From assembly GCF_007558865.1 (NCBI RefSeq), contig NZ_VLPK01000002.1:62001-126000 (forward strand): DNA of 64,000 nucleotides, in the 5' to 3' direction. The notes beneath the pieces are model-generated. The model saw only the letters and a program-made list of their open reading frames with translations, had not been told where the DNA came from and ran no database searches. Shown in pieces: positions 5,999 to 13,629 of the stretch (the stretch's first letter is position 1; each line of letters opens with the position of its first letter). A program made the position numbers and the translations under genes. The DNA comes from Mucilaginibacter corticis. GTDB lineage: Bacteria > Bacteroidota > Bacteroidia > Sphingobacteriales > Sphingobacteriaceae.

Positions 5999-7576
5999 CT
6001 AAAGGTTTAATTTATCGTCGATTGGCAGGTTAAACCAAAAATTACTGCCGTTGCCAACGGTGCTGTCAACGCCGATCTTACCGTTGTGGCGCGCAATGAT
6101 CTCCGCGCTAATGTATAGCCCGAGGCCAAGCCCCGAAAACTGGTGGCCAAAAGCGTCTACGCGGTAATAGCGGTCAAACAAGTGCGGCAGCTTCTGCGGA
6201 TTAATGCCTATACCAAAATCACGTACAGAAACCGTAGCCGTTTCATCATCGTGAAAAACGGTTATCTCTATCCGTTTTGATTGCGGCGAGTATTTGATGG
6301 CGTTGCCTATCAGGTTAACCATCACCTGGTCAATACGCCGGTAATCGGCATAGATCATCAACTGCGTATCGCCAATAAAAACAAACTCATATTCATTCAG
6401 CGGGTTGATATGCTCGCAGCTATCTTTGATCAAATCGACAAGATCAAACCGGTTTATATTCAGGGCCAGTTGCCCTTGTTGTATCTTGGTTACGTTTAAA
6501 AGGTCGTCAAGCAGGTGTATCAGCTTGCTTAAGTTATTGCTGGCCTTATTAACAAACACAGGCACTTTATCTGATCCGGGGTTGGTTTTAACCAGTTTCT
6601 GCAAGATCTGTATTGAAGCGCTAAGCGATGTTATAGGCGTTTTTAACTCATGGCTGGCTACGCTGATAAATTCATCCTTACGCACCTGCAGTTGATATTC
6701 TTCAGTAACATCCTGAATTATACCACTAAATTGATAAGCATCGCCATTAGCGTCAAACTTAGCTCGGCCTGTTGCTTCAACAATGCGTCTTGTGCCTTCA
6801 CTGTGTATAGTATAAGTAATGTTATAATTTCCGTCTGATCCTTTTGCTATTGCCTTATTAATAGCTTCGGCAACACGCTCGCGGTCTTCTTCTGCAATAG
6901 CGGTTATGGCATTATTTAAGTCAACCTCTTCATCGCCGGCAACGCCAAACCATTCCTTTAGGCGATGGTTGCCAATAAACCTGTTGGTTTTAGGGTTAAG
7001 GTCCCATGTACCCAGATCAGCTGCTTCAATGGCAAATTCCAGTTCGTTCTTGGCATTTTGTATGGCGTTATATGCATTTACTTGTTCGGTAGTTTCATTG
7101 CAGGTTACCAATACGCCGCCCGGTTTACCGGTTTCGTCAATTACAGCGCTGTAGCTAAATGTCCAGTAAACATCTTCCAATTTATCATTTCGATAGATGG
7201 GGATCAGTTGGTTTTCGCTCCATGAAGATTCGCCGCCCGCCAATACTTTGTCTATTAAAGGTTCTATAACCGGCCATATTTCAGGCCAGCAATCTATTCC
7301 GCGCTGGCCAAGAGCGGTAGGGTGTTTACCGTTATTGCCAAGGCTTGGACGGTAAGCATCATTATAAAACTGGATCAGATCTTGCCCCCACCACAAAAAC
7401 ATCGGGAAGCGGGAGTTTAGCAGGATGCCAATAGTAGTTAATAAACTTTGCGACCAGCCTTCGGGGTTACCTAAAACCGTATTGCTCCAGTCGTACTCAC
7501 GGGTAAGTTTCCCCATCTCGCCGCCGCCTTGTAAATAATGTAGGTATAGCGGTTGCGTAGAAATGTCTTTACTCAT
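5999..7576 (-). CDS. PAS-domain hybrid-less sensor histidine kinase
   Basis: 525 residues. There is no transmembrane segment, so the kinase should be cytoplasmic. Residues about 35-165 form a first PAS-like sensor (SRFPMFLWWGQDLIQFYNDAYRPSLG..), and about 175-297 a second PAS_3-type domain ending in PAC (YQFSGIIQDVTEEYQ). The HisKA dimerisation helix contains the phospho-acceptor His309 in SVASHELKTPITSL. The HATPase domain has the N box (VNLIGNAIKYS), G1 (VRDFGIGI) and G2 (GLGLGLYIS). No receiver domain is attached and no response regulator is adjacent. It has its own candidate promoter at 7610-7639. Confidence 0.92.
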   Translation of the reverse strand: MSKDISTQPLYLHYLQGGGEMGKLTREYDWSNTVLGNPEGWSQSLLTTIGILLNSRFPMFLWWGQDLIQFYNDAYRPSLGNNGKHPTALGQRGIDCWPEIWPVIEPLIDKVLAGGESSWSENQLIPIYRNDKLEDVYWTFSYSAVIDETGKPGGVLVTCNETTEQVNAYNAIQNAKNELEFAIEAADLGTWDLNPKTNRFIGNHRLKEWFGVAGDEEVDLNNAITAIAEEDRERVAEAINKAIAKGSDGNYNITYTIHSEGTRRIVEATGRAKFDANGDAYQFSGIIQDVTEEYQLQVRKDEFISVASHELKTPITSLSASIQILQKLVKTNPGSDKVPVFVNKASNNLSKLIHLLDDLLNVTKIQQGQLALNINRFDLVDLIKDSCEHINPLNEYEFVFIGDTQLMIYADYRRIDQVMVNLIGNAIKYSPQSKRIEITVFHDDETATVSVRDFGIGINPQKLPHLFDRYYRVDAFGHQFSGLGLGLYISAEIIARHNGKIGVDSTVGNGSNFWFNLPIDDKLNL

Positions 7577-7609
7577 TTATTTGGTAGATAGATTGGGATT
7601 TTAGAAATT

Positions 7610-7639
7610 TAAATATAGATAGATTAAACAGAAATACAA
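7610..7639 (-). promoter_or_regulatory. Candidate promoter of the histidine kinase gene
   Basis: On the minus strand TTG (7637-7639) lies 19 bp before TATATTTA (7610-7617), one mismatch from the TAnnTTTG consensus. The predicted leader is about 30 nt. Confidence 0.4.
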
Positions 7640-7698
7640 CTCAAAATGTTTGCGGTACAATTAATTGAATTAATTATTTGCATATTTCAAAAAACCTA

Positions 7699-7729
7699 TT
7701 TGTAAATCAAAACTTTGTGCGTACATTTG
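7699..7729 (+). promoter_or_regulatory. Promoter of rpsU
   Basis: TTTG (7699-7702), 19 bp, TACATTTG (7722-7729) is a full match to the Bacteroidota housekeeping consensus. The predicted transcript starts near 7735, leaving a short leader that consists almost entirely of an extended Shine-Dalgarno. Confidence 0.75.
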
Positions 7730-7737
7730 CCGTCCCT

Positions 7738-7747
7738 GAAAGGAGGT
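7738..7747 (+). promoter_or_regulatory. Ten-base extended Shine-Dalgarno of rpsU
   Basis: GAAAGGAGGT is complementary to ten consecutive bases of the usual bacterial 16S 3' end. It lies 11 nt before the ATG at 7759. Most genes here have no Shine-Dalgarno at all, so this site stands out and fixes the start. Confidence 0.8.
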
Positions 7748-7758
7748 ATATTGGAATT

Positions 7759-7953
7759 ATGATCATTATCAACGTTAAAGAAGGCGAATCATTAGACAAG
7801 GCATTAAAACGCTTTAAAAAGAAATTTGAGAAAACTGGTGTATTACGCGAACTACGCAGTCGTCAGGCATTCGAGAAAAAATCAGTATCTCGTCGTCACG
7901 AGATCAAACATGCCATTTACAAGCAAAACATGAACCTTGAAACAACTGTCTAA
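7759..7953 (+). CDS. rpsU: 30S ribosomal protein bS21
   Basis: 64 residues, MIIINVKEGESLDKALKRF..., with the basic helical body (KKFEKTGVLRELRSRQAFEKKSVSRRHEIKHAIYKQ) typical of bS21. bS21 sits on the 30S platform near the 16S 3' end; in Bacteroidota it helps to sequester the anti-Shine-Dalgarno sequence. The frame extends upstream, but the start is set by the promoter at 7699-7729 and the strong Shine-Dalgarno at 7738-7747. The strong site on this particular mRNA fits autogenous control: only ribosomes lacking bS21, with a free anti-SD, would translate it well. The order rpsU-xerC-hpf is common in this phylum. Confidence 0.95.
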   Translation: MIIINVKEGESLDKALKRFKKKFEKTGVLRELRSRQAFEKKSVSRRHEIKHAIYKQNMNLETTV

Positions 7954-7998
7954 TTATTCTGCAAAGAATTTTTTCAGTTTTTCTTGCTAACATATATA

Positions 7999-8041
7999 AA
8001 ACTATTTGTACATTCATAATTCGGACGTACAAGTAGTTTTT
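7999..8041 (+). terminator. Hairpin with U-run between rpsU and the xerC-like gene
   Basis: Arms 7999-8011 and 8027-8039 form 13 base pairs (AAACTATTTGTAC against GTACAAGTAGTTT, one G-U), loop 15 nt, followed by T's up to 8041. It ends directly at the ATG of the recombinase gene (8042), so it can end the abundant rpsU transcript and also hide the downstream start. Confidence 0.6.
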
Positions 8042-8932
8042 ATGTTTACAGACCGTTTTATACAATATATTAAATTCGAAAAACGGTACTCTCCGCATAC
8101 GGTATCTGCTTATCAGTCAGATCTTGATCAGTTTATAGGTTTCCTTAACTACCCTGATCAAATCATATCACATCCCCAGGAAATTACCCACTACCATATC
8201 CGTAACTGGATGGTTGAGTTAATGAACCAGCAGCTTACAGCTCGCTCCGTTAATCGTAAAATTGCTACACTGCGCAAATATTTTAAATTTTTGGTGCAGG
8301 AGGGGATACTGACCGTTAACCCGGCATCAAAGATCAATACGCCTAAAATACCCAAACATCTGCCCGTTGTTGTTGAAGACGCGCGCCTTACCCAGATGTT
8401 GGATAACGGCGAGGTGTTTAGCGACGACTTTAGCGGCACCCGAGATAAGCTTATTATTGAAATGCTGTTTGGTACCGGCATACGCCTTGCCGAATTACTG
8501 GGTATAAAAGAGAGCGACATTAATACTTATGAAGGTACGGTAAAGGTTTTAGGCAAGCGCAATAAGGAGCGTATTATACCATTGAACCAGGAACTGCGGC
8601 ACTTGCTGCTGAAATACAATGAGTTAAAGAAAAGTGAAAATTTTGGTAACAATTCGTTAATATTGATCGTTACTGATAAAGGGGCAAATGCATATCCAAA
8701 GCTAATCTATCTAACAGTGCAGAAATATCTATCGCATATATCAACCCAAAATAAAAAGAGCCCTCACGTGTTGAGGCATACCTTTGCAACCAGCCTCTTA
8801 AACGCTGGCGCCGATTTAAATGCGATTAAAGAATTACTGGGCCACGCTAACCTAAGCGCCACTCAAATTTATACGCATAACTCTGTAGAACGATTAAAGT
8901 CTATTTATAAACTCGCCCATCCAAAGGCATAA
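8042..8932 (+). CDS. XerC/XerD-type tyrosine recombinase
   Basis: 296 residues when started at ATG 8042. The N-terminal SAM-like core-binding domain spans about 1-90 (FIQYIKFEKRYSPHTVSAYQSDLDQF). The catalytic domain has the full tyrosine recombinase set: Arg148 (GTGIRLAELLG), Lys172, His242-x-x-Arg245 (HVLRHTFAT), His268 (LLGHANL) and nucleophile Tyr277. Xer recombinases resolve chromosome dimers at dif with FtsK; the length and conserved position between rpsU and hpf support a housekeeping role rather than a mobile-element integrase. The upstream in-frame extension is rejected because it lies inside the hairpin at 7999-8041. The gene ends 12 bp before hpf. Confidence 0.9.
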   Translation: MFTDRFIQYIKFEKRYSPHTVSAYQSDLDQFIGFLNYPDQIISHPQEITHYHIRNWMVELMNQQLTARSVNRKIATLRKYFKFLVQEGILTVNPASKINTPKIPKHLPVVVEDARLTQMLDNGEVFSDDFSGTRDKLIIEMLFGTGIRLAELLGIKESDINTYEGTVKVLGKRNKERIIPLNQELRHLLLKYNELKKSENFGNNSLILIVTDKGANAYPKLIYLTVQKYLSHISTQNKKSPHVLRHTFATSLLNAGADLNAIKELLGHANLSATQIYTHNSVERLKSIYKLAHPKA

Positions 8933-8940
8933 AAAGGAGG
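8933..8940 (+). promoter_or_regulatory. Shine-Dalgarno of hpf
   Basis: AAAGGAGG, eight bases complementary to the 16S 3' end, lies 4 nt before the ATG at 8945. It is the second strong Shine-Dalgarno near a ribosome-associated gene in this segment. Confidence 0.65.
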
Positions 8941-8944
8941 AACC

Positions 8945-9292
8945 ATGAAAATTACAGTGCAATCAATTCATTTTACTGCAGACAAAGGATTATTAGAATT
9001 TATTCAGAAAAAAGCCGATAAGCTGGATACCTTTTATGACAATATTATAAATGGAGAAGTTTATTTAAAGCTTGAAAATGTAGAAGACGAAGCAAATAAG
9101 ATTACTGAAATAAAGCTGCAGTTACCCGGCAACCAAATTTTTGCGAAGGAGCAATGTAAAACTTTTGAAGAGGCCACAGACCTTGCCATTGAGAGCCTGC
9201 GCAAACAAATAGGTAAGCATAAAAAACGAAAAGAGATTGCTGCTCAAGAGGTTAAAAGAGCCGTATTGGCATCAACCGAAGAGGAAATTTAA
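8945..9292 (+). CDS. hpf: Short-form ribosome hibernation promoting factor (HPF/RaiA family)
   Basis: 115 residues, matching the beta-alpha-beta-beta-beta-alpha ribosome-binding domain of the YfiA/HPF family: MKITVQSIHFTADKGLLEFIQKKADKLDTFYDNI, then strands VYLKLEN and KITEIKLQLPGN, and a final helix EEATDLAIESLRKQIGKHKKR. The C-terminal dimerisation domain of long HPF is absent. The protein binds the 30S A/P-site region of idle ribosomes in slow growth. The gene follows the recombinase gene by 12 bp and is closed by a strong terminator at 9316-9353. It has a clear Shine-Dalgarno, unlike most neighbours. Confidence 0.92.
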   Translation: MKITVQSIHFTADKGLLEFIQKKADKLDTFYDNIINGEVYLKLENVEDEANKITEIKLQLPGNQIFAKEQCKTFEEATDLAIESLRKQIGKHKKRKEIAAQEVKRAVLASTEEEI

Positions 9293-9315
9293 CGATAAAA
9301 AACCCATAATATTTT

Positions 9316-9353
9316 CAAAAAATCGACGGTCAAAAAGGCCGTCGATTTTTTTT
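9316..9353 (+). terminator. Rho-independent terminator after hpf
   Basis: An A-run, stem ATCGACGG / CCGTCGAT (9322-9329 with 9339-9346), then a run of eight T's. This is a textbook intrinsic terminator that separates the rpsU-xerC-hpf unit from the tRNA-tuf unit. The flanking A and T runs could extend the stem in either orientation. Confidence 0.88.
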
Positions 9354-9363
9354 GATAAAAAAT

Positions 9364-9393
9364 TTTGTGGGGCGTTATTTATTTGTAAATTTG
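9364..9393 (+). promoter_or_regulatory. Promoter of the tRNA-tuf operon
   Basis: TTTG (9364-9367), 18 bp, TAAATTTG (9386-9393) matches the Bacteroidota consensus. It lies just after the hpf terminator and 155 bp before the first tRNA. Confidence 0.7.
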
Positions 9394-9547
9394 CAATCCC
9401 TTTCGGAGAGGTGTGTATCGCACTCCTTGAACAAAAGGAATTGGTTCTTTAAAATAAAAATTATAAAGCTTAAAAAAATAATCGCATCTTCGCCGGTTCT
9501 TAATCTAAGGGTTTACAAGCCCGGCGATAAATAAGCTCAAATAATAA
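9394..9547 (+). promoter_or_regulatory. Leader of the tRNA-tuf operon with boxA-like site and hairpin
   Basis: This 154-nt leader contains GGTTCTTTAAAA (9443-9454), similar to the boxA antitermination signal of rRNA leaders (E. coli TGCTCTTTAACA), and a stem TCGCCGG / CCGGCGA (9490-9496 with 9521-9527). The pair looks like a stable-RNA leader that would recruit NusB-S10. Confidence 0.4.
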
Positions 9548-9620
<73 letters not shown>

Positions 9621-9705
9621 CTGTTAATGTTGAATTGCAGAATTAATGAATTATTGAATTAACATTCACTCATTCACTAATTAAAACATTCAATAATTAG
9701 CAAGC
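9621..9705. repeat. Iterated-word spacer between tRNA-Thr and tRNA-Tyr
   Basis: The spacer repeats the word (T)GAATTATTGAATTA and its complement (AATGAATTATTG.. then ..CATTCAATAATTAG), so the RNA could fold into a long imperfect A-U-rich hairpin. No gene or promoter is seen in it. Confidence 0.5.
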
Positions 9706-9786
9706 GGGGGGATACCAGAGCGGTCAAATGGGACGGACTGTAAATCCGTTGCTTCGGCTACGAAGGTTCGAATCCTTCTCCCCCCA
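9706..9786 (+). tRNA. tRNA-Tyr (anticodon GTA)
   Basis: 81 nt class II tRNA with acceptor GGGGGGA/TCCCCCC, anticodon loop CTGTAAA containing GTA, a long variable arm (TTGCTTCGGCTACG) and T arm GAAGGTTCGAATCCTTC. CCA not encoded. Confidence 0.97.
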
Positions 9787-9879
9787 CAAGTTTGAATGAG
9801 TGAATTAGCGAATTGTTGATTGAGTGAATAACAAAAATCAATAATTCAATAAATCACTCATTCATTCATTGAAAAAAAA
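9787..9879. repeat. Iterated-word spacer between tRNA-Tyr and tRNA-Gly
   Basis: The first half (GAATGAGTGAATTAGCGAAT..GATTGAGTGAAT) is the approximate reverse complement of the second half (ATCAATAATTCAATAAATCACTCATTCATTC). The spacer would form one long imperfect hairpin. Confidence 0.55.
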
Positions 9880-9952
9880 GCGGAAGTAGCTCAGTTGGTA
9901 GAGCGATAGCCTTCCAAGCTATAGGTCGCGAGTTCGAACCTCGTCTTCCGCT
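9880..9952 (+). tRNA. tRNA-Gly (anticodon TCC)
   Basis: 73 nt: acceptor GCGGAAG/CTTCCGC, D arm GCTCAGTTGGTAGAGC, anticodon stem-loop ATAGCCTTCCAAGCTAT with TCC, T arm CGAGTTCGAACCTCG. CCA not encoded. Confidence 0.97.
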
Positions 9953-10048
9953 CGGTTGGTTCATTGGTTGGTTAGTTCATTTGTTCATTAGTGGCTGCCG
10001 CTAAACACCAATAAACTACTGAACGAGTGAACCAATGAACAAACAAAA
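9953..10048. repeat. Iterated-word spacer between tRNA-Gly and tRNA-Thr
   Basis: A different word is used here: GGTTCATTGGTTGGTTAGTTC in the left half faces GAACGAGTGAACCAATGAAC in the right half. This is again an imperfect long hairpin, with a GC-rich turn GTGGCTGCCGC near 9991-10003. Confidence 0.5.
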
Positions 10049-10120
<72 letters not shown>

Positions 10121-10184
10121 CAACGTATAAAGCGTATAATAATAATTAAGAATATAAATTAACCTACAAATAATAAAATAAATC

Positions 10185-11372
10185 ATGGCAAAAGAAAAGT
10201 TTGACCGCAGTAAACCGCACTTAAACATCGGTACAATCGGTCACGTTGACCACGGCAAAACAACCCTTACTGCAGCTATCACTAAAGTATTAGCTGATGC
10301 AGGTTTATCAGAAGCTCGTTCATTTGATTCAATTGACTCAGCTCCTGAAGAAAAAGAGCGTGGTATTACTATCAATACAGCACACGTTGAGTATTCAACT
10401 GCTAACCGTCACTATGCACACGTTGACTGTCCAGGTCACGCGGATTATGTGAAAAACATGGTTACAGGTGCGGCGCAAATGGACGGTGCTATCATCGTAG
10501 TTGCTGCAACTGACGGTCCGATGCCACAAACTCGCGAGCACATCCTTTTGGCTCGTCAGGTAGGTGTACCTTCATTGGTTGTATTCATGAATAAAGTGGA
10601 TATGGTTGATGATCCGGAATTATTAGAATTAGTAGAAATGGAAATCCGTGAGCTATTATCATTCTATGATTTCCCTGGTGATGATATCCCTGTTATCCAA
10701 GGTTCTGCTTTGGGTGGCTTAAATGCTGATCCGAAATGGGTTGGAAAAATTATGGAATTGATGGACGCTGTTGATAGCTACATCCCAATTCCTCCACGTT
10801 TGACAGATCTTCCATTCTTGATGCCTGTTGAGGACGTATTCTCGATCACTGGTCGTGGTACTGTTGCAACCGGTCGTATTGAGCGTGGTGTAATCAACTC
10901 TGGCGAACAGGTTGATATATTAGGTATGGGTGCTGAGAACTTGAAATCAACCGTAACTGGTGTTGAGATGTTCCGTAAGATCCTTGACCGTGGCGAAGCT
11001 GGTGACAACGTAGGTTTATTGTTACGTGGTATTGAAAAAACTGATATCCGTCGTGGTATGGTTATTTGCAAACCAGGTTCAGTTAACCCGCACACTGATT
11101 TCAAAGCAGAAGTTTACGTATTATCAAAAGCAGAAGGTGGACGTCACACGCCATTCTTTAACAAATACCGTCCGCAATTCTATTTCCGTACAACAGACGT
11201 TACAGGTGAAATTACCTTAGCTGAAGGTGTTGAAATGGTTATGCCTGGTGATAACGTTACAATCACTGTAAAGTTGATCAACGCTATCGCAATGGAAAAA
11301 GGCTTACGTTTCGCTATCCGTGAAGGTGGCAGAACTGTAGGTGCCGGCCAGGTAACTGAAATTTTAAAATAA
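10185..11372 (+). CDS. tuf: Elongation factor Tu
   Basis: A 395-residue GTPase that delivers aminoacyl-tRNA to the ribosomal A site. The G-domain motifs are G1 GHVDHGKT (19-26), G2 [10 protein letters not shown]3 DCPGHADY and G4 NKVD. Domain 2 ([18 protein letters not shown]) and the C-terminal barrel ([24 protein letters not shown]) are complete and end in [14 protein letters not shown]. The length is the bacterial standard. It follows four tRNA genes, probably on one transcript, and has no Shine-Dalgarno. Codon use is visibly restricted, as expected for a highly expressed gene. Confidence 0.99.
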   Translation: MAKEKFDRSKPHLNIGTIGHVDHGKTTLTAAITKVLADAGLSEARSFDSIDSAPEEKERGITINTAHVEYSTANRHYAHVDCPGHADYVKNMVTGAAQMDGAIIVVAATDGPMPQTREHILLARQVGVPSLVVFMNKVDMVDDPELLELVEMEIRELLSFYDFPGDDIPVIQGSALGGLNADPKWVGKIMELMDAVDSYIPIPPRLTDLPFLMPVEDVFSITGRGTVATGRIERGVINSGEQVDILGMGAENLKSTVTGVEMFRKILDRGEAGDNVGLLLRGIEKTDIRRGMVICKPGSVNPHTDFKAEVYVLSKAEGGRHTPFFNKYRPQFYFRTTDVTGEITLAEGVEMVMPGDNVTITVKLINAIAMEKGLRFAIREGGRTVGAGQVTEILK

Positions 11373-11415
11373 TTTCAAACCCTTTCAAGGGAATAAAAAC
11401 GGTTAATTTTTTTGT

Positions 11416-11445
11416 AAAGTACCCCGGCATTTGCCAGGGTACTTT
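11416..11445 (+). terminator. Hairpin after tuf (weak terminator or processing site)
   Basis: AAAGTACCC-c-GGC loop ATTT GCC-a-GGGTACTTT forms a near-perfect 13-bp hairpin 45 nt after the tuf stop. No U-run follows, so efficient termination is doubtful; it may allow read-through into tRNA-Trp-secE-nusG or mark a cleavage site. Confidence 0.5.
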
Positions 11446-11492
11446 ATCAATATTATAATGTTCCTTCGGTTAATCCGGGGTTTAAAGTATAC

Positions 11493-11563
11493 ACGGGAAT
11501 AGTTCAACGGTAGAATAGAGGTCTCCAAAACCTTTGATCAGGGTTCGAATCCTTGTTCCCGTG
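11493..11563 (+). tRNA. tRNA-Trp (anticodon CCA)
   Basis: 71 nt: acceptor ACGGGAA/TTCCCGT, D arm GTTCAACGGTAGAAT, anticodon stem-loop AGGTCTCCAAAACCT with CCA, T arm AGGGTTCGAATCCTT. 3' CCA not encoded. It sits just before secE, a conserved arrangement. Confidence 0.97.
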
Positions 11564-11584
11564 CATAATAGCAAATAACAAAGA

Positions 11585-11779
11585 ATGGCTAACGTATCTG
11601 AATATCTTAAAGAATCATACATAGAGTTGACCGAGAAAGTAACCTGGCCAACCTGGCGCGAGCTGCAAAGCAGCGCTATATTAGTATTAGTAGCGGCAAT
11701 TATTATAGCCATGCTGATATTTGGTATGGATCAGATCATAGGCCTTCTGCTTAATAAGTTTTATAGTTCACTGGCTTAA
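11585..11779 (+). CDS. secE: Preprotein translocase subunit SecE
   Basis: 64 residues with an amphipathic N-terminal helix carrying the SecE signature ([25 protein letters not shown]) followed by one transmembrane helix ([21 protein letters not shown]). This is the short single-span SecE found in most bacteria; it clamps SecY in the inner membrane. It follows tRNA-Trp by 21 nt and precedes nusG by 14 nt. Confidence 0.96.
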   Translation: MANVSEYLKESYIELTEKVTWPTWRELQSSAILVLVAAIIIAMLIFGMDQIIGLLLNKFYSSLA

Positions 11780-11793
11780 TATATATAATAAGA

Positions 11794-12336
11794 ATGAGTG
11801 ATCAATTAAAATGGTACGTTGTACGCGCAATAAGCGGTAAAGAAAAAAAGGTTAAGCAATATATAGACGCAGAGATTGCCCGTTTAGGCATTACACATTT
11901 GGTACCGCAGGTTTTAATACCTACCGAGAAATATTACCAGATGCGCGACGGAAAAAAGATAGCTAAAGAGCGTAACTATTTTCCGGGTTATGTATTGATG
12001 GAGGCGCAGTTAGACGGCGAGCTTGAGCACGTCATTAAAAACGTAAACAGCGTTATAGGTTTCCTTGGGGATAAAGCAGGTAATGCAATCCCTTTACGCC
12101 AGGCAGAAGTTAACCGTATTTTAGGTAAGGTTGATGAGATGAGCGCACAGGGCGAAACCATGAATGTACCGTATTACGTTGGCGAAAACGTTAAAGTAAT
12201 GGATGGTCCTTTCAACGGGTTTAGCGGTGTGATTGAAGAGGTTAACGAAGAGAAAAAGAAATTGAAAGTAATGGTAAAGATATTCGGCCGCCGTACGCCG
12301 CTTGAATTGAATTACATGCAAGTAGAAAAAGAGTAG
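11794..12336 (+). CDS. nusG: Transcription termination/antitermination protein NusG
   Basis: 180 residues. The N-terminal NGN domain begins [20 protein letters not shown] and includes [13 protein letters not shown] and NSVIGFLG; the C-terminal KOW domain is [47 protein letters not shown]. It binds RNA polymerase and links it to Rho or to the ribosome via S10. The position in secE-nusG-rplK identifies the housekeeping copy and not a specialised UpxY/LoaP-type paralogue. Confidence 0.98.
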   Translation: MSDQLKWYVVRAISGKEKKVKQYIDAEIARLGITHLVPQVLIPTEKYYQMRDGKKIAKERNYFPGYVLMEAQLDGELEHVIKNVNSVIGFLGDKAGNAIPLRQAEVNRILGKVDEMSAQGETMNVPYYVGENVKVMDGPFNGFSGVIEEVNEEKKKLKVMVKIFGRRTPLELNYMQVEKE

Positions 12337-12343
12337 TTTTTAT

Positions 12344-12370
12344 TCCGGGATCGTAACGAACCCGGATTTT
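12344..12370 (+). terminator. Weak hairpin with short U-run after nusG
   Basis: TCCGGG (12344-12349) pairs with CCCGGA (12361-12366), 11-nt loop, followed by TTTT. It lies in the 123-bp gap before rplK and may be a partial terminator or part of the leader regulated by L1. Confidence 0.4.
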
Positions 12371-12459
12371 ATAAACAAAGACATTGGGTGTCACAACCTG
12401 ATAAAAAATGTTACATAGCTTCCACTTTATAACATTGAATAATTAAATAAAAAAGCAAA

Positions 12460-12900
12460 ATGGCAAAAGAAGTCGGTGCGATGGTTAAGCTGCAAGTAAA
12501 GGGCGGCGCTGCAAACCCATCACCTCCAATCGGACCTGCATTAGGTGCAAAAGGGGTGAACATAATGGAGTTTTGCAAGCAGTTCAATGCACGTACCCAG
12601 GATAAACCTGGTAAAGTGTTACCTGTGCTTATTACTGTTTACGTTGACAAGTCATTCGATTTTATCATTAAAACTCCTCCTGTAGCTATCCAATTATTGG
12701 AAGTATCAGGCTTAAAGAGTGGTTCTGCAGAGCCTAACCGTAAAAAGGTTGCCAGTGTAAACTGGGATCAGGTTGAGGCAATTGCTAAAGATAAAATGGT
12801 AGACTTAAACGCGTTTACAATAGAATCAGCCATGAAAATGGTAGCAGGTACTGCCCGCAGCATGGGGATAACCGTATCAGGTACGGCACCCTGGAATTAA
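12460..12900 (+). CDS. rplK: 50S ribosomal protein uL11
   Basis: 146 residues, complete. The N-terminal domain has the [30 protein letters not shown] signature, and the C-terminal rRNA-binding domain includes [26 protein letters not shown]. uL11 forms the GTPase-associated centre at the base of the L12 stalk. It is followed 28 nt later by rplA; both are expected to be controlled by L1 binding to the mRNA leader. Confidence 0.98.
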   Translation: MAKEVGAMVKLQVKGGAANPSPPIGPALGAKGVNIMEFCKQFNARTQDKPGKVLPVLITVYVDKSFDFIIKTPPVAIQLLEVSGLKSGSAEPNRKKVASVNWDQVEAIAKDKMVDLNAFTIESAMKMVAGTARSMGITVSGTAPWN

Positions 12901-12928
12901 TTAAATTTATACAAATCAGTTTAAGACA

Positions 12929-13627
12929 GTGGCTAGATTAACAAAAAATCAAAAAGTGGCGCTCTCCAAAATTGAGGCTAATAAATCGTATACATTACAA
13001 GATGCTTCAGCATTGGTAAAGGAATTAACCTTAACTAAATTTGATGCATCAGTTGATATAGATGTGCGTTTAGGTGTTGACCCCCGTAAAGCCAATCAAA
13101 TGGTACGTGGTATTGCAACATTGCCTCATGGAACCGGTAAAACTGTACGTGTTTTAGTTCTTTGTACTCCAGACAAGGAGCAAGAAGCTAAAGACGCAGG
13201 TGCAGATTACGTAGGTTTGGACGACTATATCGCCAAGATTGAAGGTGGATGGACTGATGTTGACATTATCATCACTATGCCAAGCGTTATGGCTAAAGTA
13301 GGTAGATTAGGCCGTGTGCTTGGTCCGCGTAACTTAATGCCTAACCCTAAATCGGGTACAGTAACTCCGGAAGTTGGAAAAGCTGTAACTGAGGTTAAAG
13401 GTGGTAAGATCGATTTCAAGGTTGACAAAACCGGTATCATTCATACCTCAATAGGTAAATCATCTTTCCCTGCTGATAAAATTTATGAGAACGCATTAGA
13501 AGTATTGCAGGTTCTTTCTAAATTAAAACCATCATCAGCTAAAGGAACATATTTTAAGAGCATTCATATCTCTTCAACTATGTCTCCGGGGATAACAGTA
13601 GAAACAAAATCAGTAGCGGGAATTTAA
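12929..13627 (+). CDS. rplA: 50S ribosomal protein uL1
   Basis: 232 residues, beginning at a GTG codon ([21 protein letters not shown]). The conserved L1 signature around [33 protein letters not shown] is intact. uL1 forms the L1 stalk that guides deacylated tRNA out of the E site and autoregulates the rplK-rplA mRNA. No in-frame ATG precedes the GTG and the N-terminus matches the family, so GTG is the real start. rplJ starts 2 nt after its stop. Confidence 0.97.
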   Translation: MARLTKNQKVALSKIEANKSYTLQDASALVKELTLTKFDASVDIDVRLGVDPRKANQMVRGIATLPHGTGKTVRVLVLCTPDKEQEAKDAGADYVGLDDYIAKIEGGWTDVDIIITMPSVMAKVGRLGRVLGPRNLMPNPKSGTVTPEVGKAVTEVKGGKIDFKVDKTGIIHTSIGKSSFPADKIYENALEVLQVLSKLKPSSAKGTYFKSIHISSTMSPGITVETKSVAGI

Positions 13628-13629
13628 TC

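Noticed and set aside
8006..8041. TTG start giving a longer recombinase
   Set aside because: The extra codons lie inside the terminator hairpin; ATG 8042 fits the family N-terminus.
9621..10048. Repeated spacers considered as a CRISPR array
   Set aside because: The repeats are short words without constant length or unique spacers, and they lie between tRNA genes; no cas genes are present.
11786..12336. Specialised NusG paralogue (UpxY/LoaP) for polysaccharide control
   Set aside because: The gene is in the secE-nusG-rplK position and has normal NGN and KOW domains, so it is the housekeeping NusG.
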